This document shows positions 6,715-12,505 of a stretch of 12,505 nucleotides of DNA, piece by piece. The notes under the pieces were generated by a model. That model did not search any database. It was given only the letters and a program-made list of their open reading frames with translations, and had not been told where the DNA came from. Source of the DNA: an uncultured Oscillospiraceae bacterium. Its GTDB lineage: Bacteria; Bacillota; Clostridia; Oscillospirales; Ruminococcaceae. The DNA is taken from NCBI GenBank assembly GCA_934232845.1, contig CAKQGD010000049.1:1-12505 (forward strand), given 5' to 3'. The position numbers and the translations under genes are program-made. The stretch's first letter is position 1. Each line of letters begins with the position of its first letter.

Positions 6715-9700
6715 TTGGTTTACCGCGTTTATGTGGAAAAAAAACCGGAACTCGCCCAAGAGGCGCAGGCCCTCGCCGAGGATCTGCGTTCCTTTCTGGG
6801 AATTCATTCTCTCACCGGCCTTCGTCTGCTCAACCGCTATGACGTCGAGCATATCGAGCCCGCTCTGTTTGAGTGCGCGGTGACGACCGTCTTTTCCGAG
6901 CCGCAGGTCGATCTCACCTATGATGCCCTGCCCGCAGAAGACGGCTCTCTGCGCTTTGCGGTGGAATATCTGCCCGGGCAGTACGATCAGCGTGCCGATT
7001 CCGCGGCGCAGTGCATTCAGCTGCTTTCTCAGGGAGAGCGTCCTCTGGTACGCACCGCCCGCGTCTATCTGCTGTACGGCGATCTGACCGACGAGGAATT
7101 TGCGGCGGTGCGCCGCTATGTCGTCAACCCCGTCGAAAGCCGCGAGGCCTCGCTGGAGACGGTCGACACCCTTGCGGAACAATACGACACACCGGATTCC
7201 GTCGCGGTGCTCGAGGGCTTTCGCACGATGACGGAAGAGGAACTGGCCCCCTTCTGCCGGGAATACGGCCTTGCCATGGACGAGGGCGATCTGCGCTGCT
7301 GCCGCGATTACTTCGCATCGGAGCAGCGCGACCCCACCATCACCGAGCTGCGTCTGATCGACACCTATTGGTCCGACCACTGCCGCCACACGACGTTCCA
7401 TACCGTACTTGACAAGGTGGAATTTGAGGATCCCGAGCTCTCCGCGGCATTTGACAAGTATCTCGCCCTGCGCGAAAGCATCGGAGACAAAAAGCCCGTC
7501 ACCCTGATGGATCTCGGTACCGTTGCGGTCAAGGCGCTGAAAAAAGCCGGCAAGCTTGACCGGCTCGACGAGTCGGAAGAGATCAACGCCTGCACGGTCA
7601 AGATCACCGTCACCGTCGACGGCGAAGCACAGGACTGGCTGCTGCTCTTTAAAAACGAAACGCACAACCACCCGACCGAAATTGAGCCGTTCGGCGGCGC
7701 CGCCACCTGCATCGGCGGCGCGATCCGCGACCCGCTGTCGGGCCGCAGCTACGTCTACGCCGCCATGCGCGTCACGGGCGCGGCGGATCCTCTCGCCCCC
7801 ATCGGCGAGACGCTGCCCGGCAAGCTGCCGCAGAGAAAAATCGTCACGACCGCGGCGGCAGGCTATTCCTCGTACGGCAACCAGATCGGTCTCGCAACCG
7901 GCATGGTCGACGAGGTGTACCACCCCGGCTATGCGGCCAAGCGCATGGAGATCGGCGCCGTTATCGGCGCCGCCCCCGCGGCGAATGTGCGCCGCGAGCG
8001 CCCCGCACCCGGCGACGCGATCATTCTGCTGGGCGGACGCACCGGCCGCGACGGCTGCGGCGGTGCCACCGGCTCGTCGAAGTCCCACACGGTCGAATCC
8101 CTTTCCACCTGCGGCGCAGAAGTCCAAAAGGGCAATGCCCCTGAGGAAAGAAAGCTGCAGCGCCTGTTCCGCAATCCCGAAGCCGCGCGCCTGATCAAGC
8201 GCTGCAACGACTTCGGAGCGGGCGGCGTGTCCGTCGCCGTCGGCGAACTGGCGGACGGTCTGAGGATCGACCTTGACCTCGTTCCCAAAAAGTACGAGGG
8301 CCTCGACGGCACCGAACTTGCGATCTCCGAGTCGCAGGAGCGCATGGCCGTCGTGGTCGCGGAGAAAGACGTCTCCCGCTTCTGCGAACTGGCGGATGAG
8401 GAGAATCTCGAGTCCACCTGCATCGCGCACGTCACCGAGGCCCCCCGCCTCGTCATGAGCTGGAAGGGACATACCATCGTGGACATCGCGCGTTCCTTCC
8501 TCGATACAAACGGCGCCGAAAAGCGCGTCACCGTCCGCGCGGTCGCCCCGAAAAACTGGCAGAAGGAAATCCCCGCCGGCTTCTCCGGCGGAATGCGCGC
8601 GCTGGTATCCGATCTCAACACCTGCTCGCATCAGGGCCTTTCCGAGCGTTTCGACTCCACCATCGGCGCGGGAACGGTCGTGATGCCCTTCGGCGGCAAG
8701 TATCAGCGCACGCCCATTCAGGCGATGGCTCATAAACTGCCGCTTCTGCACGGCCACACCGACGACTGCTCGCTGATGGCGTGGGGCTATAACCCCATGA
8801 TCGCCCAAAACAGCCCCTACCATGCGGCGTATCTCGCGGTCGTAGAGTCCGTATCCAAGCTGATCGCCGCGGGCGCGTCGTTTGAAGAGATTTATCTCAC
8901 CTTCCAGGAATATTTTGAAAAGCTCGGTGCCGATCCCGATCGGTGGGGCAAGCCTCTCTCGGCACTTTTAGGCGCCTTCTGTGCGCAGATGGGTCTTGGC
9001 GTCGCCGCCATCGGGGGCAAAGACTCCATGAGCGGCACGTTTGAACAGCTCACCGTGCCTCCCACGCTCGTTTCCTTTGCGGTTACCACCGCAAAAACCG
9101 GTGAGATCACCACTCCCGAATTTAAATCTGCCGGTCACCGCGCCGTGCTGCTCTGCCCGGCCTATGCGCCCGACGGCCTGCCGGAAACCGGCTCTCTCAA
9201 GAAGCTGTTCGACCGGGTACATGCACTGACGGCAAGCGGCGACGCGCTCGCTGTCTGGAGCTGCGGCTTCGGCGGCGCTGTCGAGGGCATCTATAAGATG
9301 TGCCTCGGAAACGGCTTCGGCTTTTCCTTTGCCGACGTACCGATGCAGACGCTGTTCGGCTACCGTTACGGCTCGTTCGTGGTGGAATTGTCCGATACGG
9401 CGGCGGACTGCGGCGTGCTGCTCGGCCATACGACCGAAGAGGCGGCGTTCACCTTCGGCGGAGAACGGCTGGAAGCCGGTGAGATTCTCTCCCTCTACGA
9501 AGGCCGGCTCGAGCCTGTTTATCCCATGCACCCCGCCAAAGAAAGCACCGAAAAGGTTTTGGCCTTCTCCGCGCCCGCCGCTGAGCACAGCTGCGCTTCT
9601 GTCTCCGTCGAGCGTCCGCGCGTGCTGATCCCGGTTTTCCCGGGCACCAACTGCGAATATGACGCCGCCCGCGTCTTTGAGGATGCGGGAGCGCAGGCAG

Positions 9701-10416
9701 ATGTCTTTGTCATTCAAAACCGTTCTTCCGAGGACGTTGCACGCTCTGTCAGCGAATTTTCCAAGAAAATCGCCGCGTCTCAGATGATTTTCCTGCCCGG
9801 CGGCTTCTCCGGCGGCGACGAGCCGGATGGCTCCGGCAAATTTATCACGGCCTTCTTCCGCAATGCGGAGATCCGTGCCGCCGTACACGCGCTGCTTCAG
9901 GAGCGCGACGGCCTGATGGCCGGTATCTGCAACGGCTTCCAGGCGCTGATTAAGCTTGGCCTTGTACCTTACGGCGAGATCCGCAACATGGATGACACCT
10001 GCCCGACGCTGACTTTCAACACGATCGGCCGCCACCAGTCGCGCCTTGTGCGCACGCGCATCGCGTCAAACCTCTCACCGTGGCTTGCCGATACGCAGGT
10101 GGGCGATATCTACACCGTGCCGATCTCTCACGGCGAGGGACGCTTCTTTGCCTCTGAGGAATTGATCCGCACCCTTGCCGCAAACGGTCAGATTGCCACG
10201 CAGTATGTCGACGAGGCCGGTGAGCCCACGATGGACGTGCTGTACAATCCCAACGGCTCCGCCTGCGCGATCGAGGGCATCACTTCGCCCGACGGCCGTG
10301 TGTTTGGCAAGATGGGCCACTCCGAACGCATCGGAAACGGTCTCTACCGCAATGTACCCGGCAAATTTGAGATGGGAATGTTCTCGTCCGCCGTTCGTTA
10401 TTTCAAAAAAGGTTAA
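6715..10416 (+). CDS. purL: Phosphoribosylformylglycinamidine synthase, single-chain with glutaminase domain
   Basis: PurL makes FGAM from FGAR, glutamine and ATP. This is the large one-chain form (1233 residues), not the PurS/PurQ/small PurL complex of Bacillus, and its length resembles the clade found in Clostridia, Streptococcus and Bifidobacterium. The order is a PurS-like N-terminal region (about 1-150), a linker with WSDHCRHTTF (219-228), a first PurM-like half with KNETHNHPTE (313-322), NDFGAGGVSVAVGELADG and ISESQERMAVVV, a second PurM-like half with SDLNTCSHQGLSERFDSTIG and GGKDSMSGT (767-775), and a class I glutaminase domain from about 968. Its triad is C1072 (AGICNGFQAL), H1202 and E1204 (GHSER), matching E. 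coli C1135/H1260/E1262. Translation starts at TTG 6715, chosen because of AAAGGAGG at 6698-6705; an A8 run (6737-6744) lies just inside the gene. The frame is intact. Confidence 0.97.
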   Translation: MVYRVYVEKKPELAQEAQALAEDLRSFLGIHSLTGLRLLNRYDVEHIEPALFECAVTTVFSEPQVDLTYDALPAEDGSLRFAVEYLPGQYDQRADSAAQCIQLLSQGERPLVRTARVYLLYGDLTDEEFAAVRRYVVNPVESREASLETVDTLAEQYDTPDSVAVLEGFRTMTEEELAPFCREYGLAMDEGDLRCCRDYFASEQRDPTITELRLIDTYWSDHCRHTTFHTVLDKVEFEDPELSAAFDKYLALRESIGDKKPVTLMDLGTVAVKALKKAGKLDRLDESEEINACTVKITVTVDGEAQDWLLLFKNETHNHPTEIEPFGGAATCIGGAIRDPLSGRSYVYAAMRVTGAADPLAPIGETLPGKLPQRKIVTTAAAGYSSYGNQIGLATGMVDEVYHPGYAAKRMEIGAVIGAAPAANVRRERPAPGDAIILLGGRTGRDGCGGATGSSKSHTVESLSTCGAEVQKGNAPEERKLQRLFRNPEAARLIKRCNDFGAGGVSVAVGELADGLRIDLDLVPKKYEGLDGTELAISESQERMAVVVAEKDVSRFCELADEENLESTCIAHVTEAPRLVMSWKGHTIVDIARSFLDTNGAEKRVTVRAVAPKNWQKEIPAGFSGGMRALVSDLNTCSHQGLSERFDSTIGAGTVVMPFGGKYQRTPIQAMAHKLPLLHGHTDDCSLMAWGYNPMIAQNSPYHAAYLAVVESVSKLIAAGASFEEIYLTFQEYFEKLGADPDRWGKPLSALLGAFCAQMGLGVAAIGGKDSMSGTFEQLTVPPTLVSFAVTTAKTGEITTPEFKSAGHRAVLLCPAYAPDGLPETGSLKKLFDRVHALTASGDALAVWSCGFGGAVEGIYKMCLGNGFGFSFADVPMQTLFGYRYGSFVVELSDTAADCGVLLGHTTEEAAFTFGGERLEAGEILSLYEGRLEPVYPMHPAKESTEKVLAFSAPAAEHSCASVSVERPRVLIPVFPGTNCEYDAARVFEDAGAQADVFVIQNRSSEDVARSVSEFSKKIAASQMIFLPGGFSGGDEPDGSGKFITAFFRNAEIRAAVHALLQERDGLMAGICNGFQALIKLGLVPYGEIRNMDDTCPTLTFNTIGRHQSRLVRTRIASNLSPWLADTQVGDIYTVPISHGEGRFFASEELIRTLAANGQIATQYVDEAGEPTMDVLYNPNGSACAIEGITSPDGRVFGKMGHSERIGNGLYRNVPGKFEMGMFSSAVRYFKKG

Positions 10417-10450
10417 AAGATAAAGTCGAAGCTTTCAGGGAGGATCGAAA

Positions 10451-12118
10451 ATGAAAACCGATATCCAGATTGCACAGGAATGCCGGCTCAAGCCCATTTC
10501 CGAAATCGCCGCCGCGGCAGGCGTCGATGAAAAATACCTCGAGCCCTACGGCCGCAGCAAGGCCAAGGTAGACCTTGCGCTTCTGCGCGAAACCGAACGC
10601 CCCGACGGCAAGCTGATTCTCGTGACGGCCATCACCCCCACCCCCGCGGGCGAGGGCAAGACCACCACCACCATCGGTCTCGCCGACGGTCTGCGCAAGA
10701 TCGGCAAAAATTCCGTGGTCGCCCTGCGCGAGCCCTCGCTCGGCCCGGTATTCGGCATCAAGGGCGGCGCCGCAGGCGGCGGCTATGCCCAGGTCGTTCC
10801 GATGGAGGACATCAACCTGCACTTTACCGGCGACTTTCACGCCATCGGCGCGGCCAACAATCTGCTTGCCGCGATGCTCGACAACCACATCTATCAGGGC
10901 AACCGCCTGAACATCGACCCCAAGCGCATCACATGGAAGCGCTGCGTCGACATGAACGACCGTCAGCTGCGCAGCGTGATCGACGGCCTCGGCGGACGCG
11001 TCAACGGCGTGCCGCGCGAGGACGGCTACGACATCACCGTCGCGTCCGAGATCATGGCGGTGTTCTGCCTTGCTTCTTCGATCACCGACCTGAAGGAGCG
11101 CCTCTCCCGCATCGTGGTCGGCTACACCTACAACGATGAGCCCGTCACCGCAGGCGACCTCAAGGCCGTCGGCGCGATGACCGCCCTTTTGAAAGACGCT
11201 CTCAAGCCCAACCTTGTCCAGACGCTGGAAGGTACGCCCGCATTCGTCCACGGCGGCCCGTTTGCCAATATCGCCCACGGCTGCAACTCCGTACTGGCGA
11301 CCCGCCTTGCAATGAAGCTGGGCGACTACGCCGTGACGGAGGCCGGATTCGGCGCGGACCTCGGTGCGGAAAAATTCCTCGACATCAAGTGCCGTATGGC
11401 GGGTCTTGTCCCCTCCGCGGTTGTAGTCGTGGCGACTATCCGCGCTCTCAAGATGCACGGCGGCAAGGCCAAGACCGAGCTCGGTGCCGAGGATCTGGCA
11501 GCGCTTGAAAAGGGACTGCCGAACCTTCTGCGCCATGTCTCGAACATCCGCAATGTCTACGGACTGCCCTGCGTTGTCGCGGTCAATCGCTTCCCGACCG
11601 ACACCGACGCGGAAGTCGAGTGCATCATCCGCCGCTGCAAGGAACTCGGCGTCAACGTCGTTCTTTCCGATGTGTGGGCCAAGGGCGGCGAAGGCGGTAT
11701 GGAGCTTGCCGAAGAGGTCGTCCGTCTCTGCGAAGAGCCGAACCGCTTTGCTTTCAGCTACGAGCTGGAGGGCACGATCGCCGAGCGCATCGACACCATC
11801 GCCCGCCGCGTCTACGGCGGTGCGGGCGCGGTACTGACCCCCGCCGCACAAAAGCAGGCCGACCGCCTGACCCAGCTTGGCTACGGCAGCCTGCCCATCT
11901 GTGTTGCCAAGACGCAGTACAGCTTCTCCGACGACGCGGCAAAGCTCGGCGCGCCCGAGGGCTTTACCGTCACCGTGCGCAATATCAAGGTTTCCGCGGG
12001 CGCGGGCTTCCTTGTCGCGCTGACCGGCGATATTATGACGATGCCGGGTCTGCCCAAGGTCCCCGCCGCAGAGCAGATTGACGTCGACGACACGGGACGC
12101 ATCTCGGGCTTGTTCTGA
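10451..12118 (+). CDS. fhs: Formate-tetrahydrofolate ligase (10-formyl-THF synthetase)
   Basis: Fhs uses ATP to join formate to tetrahydrofolate, giving 10-formyl-THF. At 555 residues it matches the usual length of about 556. Visible features are the N-terminal DIQIAQECRLKPISEIA, the ATP-binding loop TPTPAGEGKTTT (62-73), REPSLGPVFGIKGGAAGGGYAQVVPMED split across the active-site region, INLHFTGDFHAI, AFVHGGPFANIAHGCNS, and the C-terminal ITGDIMTMPGLP-like segment (LTGDIMTMPGLPKVPAAEQIDVD). The start is ATG 10451 with AGGGAGG at 10437-10443. It lies 34 nt after purL with no terminator between, so it should be co-transcribed; a strong terminator follows. Its product feeds PurN and the AICAR transformylase of the same operon. 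In acetogens the enzyme also serves the Wood-Ljungdahl pathway, but nothing here indicates that. Confidence 0.98.
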   Translation: MKTDIQIAQECRLKPISEIAAAAGVDEKYLEPYGRSKAKVDLALLRETERPDGKLILVTAITPTPAGEGKTTTTIGLADGLRKIGKNSVVALREPSLGPVFGIKGGAAGGGYAQVVPMEDINLHFTGDFHAIGAANNLLAAMLDNHIYQGNRLNIDPKRITWKRCVDMNDRQLRSVIDGLGGRVNGVPREDGYDITVASEIMAVFCLASSITDLKERLSRIVVGYTYNDEPVTAGDLKAVGAMTALLKDALKPNLVQTLEGTPAFVHGGPFANIAHGCNSVLATRLAMKLGDYAVTEAGFGADLGAEKFLDIKCRMAGLVPSAVVVVATIRALKMHGGKAKTELGAEDLAALEKGLPNLLRHVSNIRNVYGLPCVVAVNRFPTDTDAEVECIIRRCKELGVNVVLSDVWAKGGEGGMELAEEVVRLCEEPNRFAFSYELEGTIAERIDTIARRVYGGAGAVLTPAAQKQADRLTQLGYGSLPICVAKTQYSFSDDAAKLGAPEGFTVTVRNIKVSAGAGFLVALTGDIMTMPGLPKVPAAEQIDVDDTGRISGLF

Positions 12119-12161
12119 TTTTATTTTGCGCGAAAGCCCTTCAACCCATGTCTTTTTTCCT

Positions 12162-12199
12162 AACCTTCCGCCCGCGTTTCGCCGGGCGGGAGGTTTTTT
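12162..12199 (+). terminator. Rho-independent terminator of the purine operon
   Basis: A 13-bp GC-rich stem pairs 12162-12174 with 12183-12195 (one T-G wobble, no mismatch) around an 8-nt loop, and runs directly into six T residues (12194-12199). It lies 43 nt after the fhs stop and is the first terminator-like structure seen in the window, so it marks the end of the operon. Confidence 0.9.
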
Positions 12200-12207
12200 G
12201 TACAACA

Positions 12208-12235
12208 GAAAACCACAGGCTATGCCCGTGGTTTC
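12208..12235. repeat. Inverted repeat / hairpin downstream of the terminator
   Basis: GAAAACCACAGGC and GCCCGTGGTTTC form an about 11-bp stem with one A-C mismatch around a TAT loop. It is followed by AAAAA on the plus strand rather than a T run, so it is not a classical plus-strand terminator; on the minus strand only a short TTTT occurs within the stem end. Function unknown; it could be a weak second terminator or a separate repeat unit. Confidence 0.6.
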
Positions 12236-12270
12236 AAAAAGTGATCCCAATGAGGAATCCCGTCGCAGCG

Positions 12271-12390
12271 GAAGCCTCCCTTGTGTAAGGGGAGGTGTCG
12301 TCGTAGGCGACGGAGGGGTTGTCAAATGCCCCGACAATCCTCCAGTCTCGGCTTGCGCCGAGCCAGCCCCCTTTACACAAGGGGGCCTTT
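12271..12390. repeat. MITE-like palindromic element with terminal inverted repeats
   Basis: The left end (12272-12295, AAGCCTCCCTTGTGTAAGGG plus GAGG) and the right end (about 12366-12389) are inverted repeats sharing the core CCCTTGTGTAA, with a few differences and a one-base indel. Inside are three further pairings: CGTCG-TAGG-CGACG (12299-12312), GGAGGGGTTGTC with GACAATCCTCC (12312-12323 with 12333-12343), and a perfect CTCGGC-TTGC-GCCGAG hairpin (12347-12362). The RNA or single strand could therefore fold as an outer stem with three arms. No open reading frame in it looks real. Similar CCTCCCTTGTG-type repeats are, from memory, common between genes in Oscillospiraceae genomes; that needs a genome search. 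No clear target-site duplication is visible in the flanks. Confidence 0.7.
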
Positions 12391-12420
12391 GATACCGCTC
12401 TCCGATGTATTCTCACCCCG

Positions 12421-12427
12421 AAAGGAG
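12421..12427 (+). promoter_or_regulatory. Ribosome binding site of the last, partial gene
   Basis: AAAGGAG lies 6 nt before ATG 12434. It is the main evidence that this ATG is a true start, since only 24 codons are visible. Confidence 0.75.
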
Positions 12428-12433
12428 CCTTCT

Positions 12434-12505
12434 ATGTTTCACACCAACACCAAAAACGGCCTTACCATCCTGACCGCCGATACCCTCTCCGGTGTGTGCC
12501 ACGGC
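12434..12505 (+). CDS. Partial gene, N terminus only; possibly a YfiH/YlmD laccase-domain protein
   Basis: Only 24 residues are visible before the window ends: MFHTNTKNGLTILTAD followed by TLSGVCHG. The start is supported by AAAGGAG 6 nt upstream and by codon use like that of the neighbours. The pattern of a short N-terminal strand, then L-x-A-D, then a segment ending in HG, recalls the beginning of laccase-domain (DUF152, YfiH/YlmD) proteins, where HG is normally followed by F-S/T-T-R-x-GG. The diagnostic part lies outside the window, so this is a guess from weak similarity. Members of that family act on purine nucleosides (the human homologue FAMIN/LACC1 does), which would suit a place after a purine operon. 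It follows a terminator and is probably a separate transcription unit. Confidence 0.4.
   Translation, partial: MFHTNTKNGLTILTADTLSGVCHG

Larger units (their letters stand above)
12119..12433. other. Intergenic region between fhs and the next gene
   Basis: The 315-nt gap holds the terminator, a second hairpin and the palindromic element listed separately. The 43 nt between the element and the next start codon contain only a ribosome binding site. No convincing sigma-70-type promoter for the downstream gene is visible: TTGATA (12389-12394) and TATTCT (12408-12413) are only 13 nt apart. No tRNA or other RNA gene was recognised. Confidence 0.7.

Noticed and set aside
6643..8823. 726-residue open frame on the minus strand, opposite purD/purL
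   Set aside because: It lies entirely opposite strongly supported coding sequence. GC-rich codons with G or C in the third position commonly leave long stop-free antisense frames; the translation shows no family motifs and no ribosome binding site stands out.
12198..12226. Possible promoter TTGTAC - 17 nt - TATGCC just after the terminator
   Set aside because: The spacing is right but each hexamer matches the consensus at only about three of six positions, and the second lies within the hairpin; too weak to call.
10403..12337. 644-residue open frame on the minus strand, opposite fhs and running into the intergenic repeat
   Set aside because: Same antisense effect. It crosses the operon terminator and the palindromic element, has low-complexity Ala/Gly/Asp-rich composition and no recognisable domain.
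12078..12392. 104-residue plus-strand frame overlapping the fhs end
   Set aside because: It covers the terminator stem, the second hairpin and the repeat element, and has no ribosome binding site; a chance frame.
12389..12413. Possible promoter TTGATA ... TATTCT before the last gene
   Set aside because: The two hexamers are separated by only 13 nt, too short for a normal sigma-70-type promoter, and the -10 matches only four of six positions.
1..12505. CRISPR array, defence genes, phage or transposase genes
   Set aside because: No spaced direct repeats and no such proteins were found; apart from the small repeat element the window is core metabolic DNA with uniform codon use.

Overview
The window is a compact stretch of GC-rich bacterial DNA, almost all of it one plus-strand operon for de novo purine (IMP) biosynthesis. 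Layout: the 3' half of purC (1-358), purF, purM, purN, a PurO-type IMP cyclohydrolase, a stand-alone AICAR transformylase, purD, the long single-chain purL, and fhs (formate-tetrahydrofolate ligase, ending at 12118). Gaps between genes are 0-34 nt. Two junctions are ATGA stop/start overlaps, nearly every gene has a clear purine-rich ribosome binding site, and no terminator interrupts the run. The operon promoter, and any purine riboswitch or leader, must lie upstream of base 1.

The enzymes fit together. PurF, PurD, PurN, PurL, PurM and PurC cover most steps from PRPP to SAICAR. The two proteins at 3492-5412 carry out the last two steps (AICAR to FAICAR to IMP), which in many bacteria are done by one fused PurH. 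Fhs makes 10-formyl-THF from formate, the one-carbon donor used by PurN and the transformylase. PurE/PurK and PurB are not in the window.

The organism is probably an anaerobic, high-GC member of the Clostridia (Oscillospiraceae/Ruminococcaceae-like). The basis is a PurF with the four cysteines of the [4Fe-4S] type, a one-chain PurL that resembles the Clostridia/Streptococcus/Bifidobacterium form, fhs within the purine operon, AAGGAGG-type ribosome binding sites, and the split PurO plus AICAR transformylase arrangement. This is inference from gene content; no rRNA is present.

After fhs comes a non-coding stretch (12119-12433). It holds a strong intrinsic terminator (12162-12199), a second hairpin (12208-12235), and a roughly 120-bp element with near-perfect terminal inverted repeats and three internal stems (about 12271-12390) that looks like a MITE-type palindromic repeat. 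A new gene begins at 12434 and runs off the end; its 24 visible residues weakly suggest a YfiH/YlmD-type laccase-domain protein. I found no undescribed multi-gene system. The points worth a second look are the split last two purine steps, the structured repeat between operon and next gene, and the possible purine link of that next gene.
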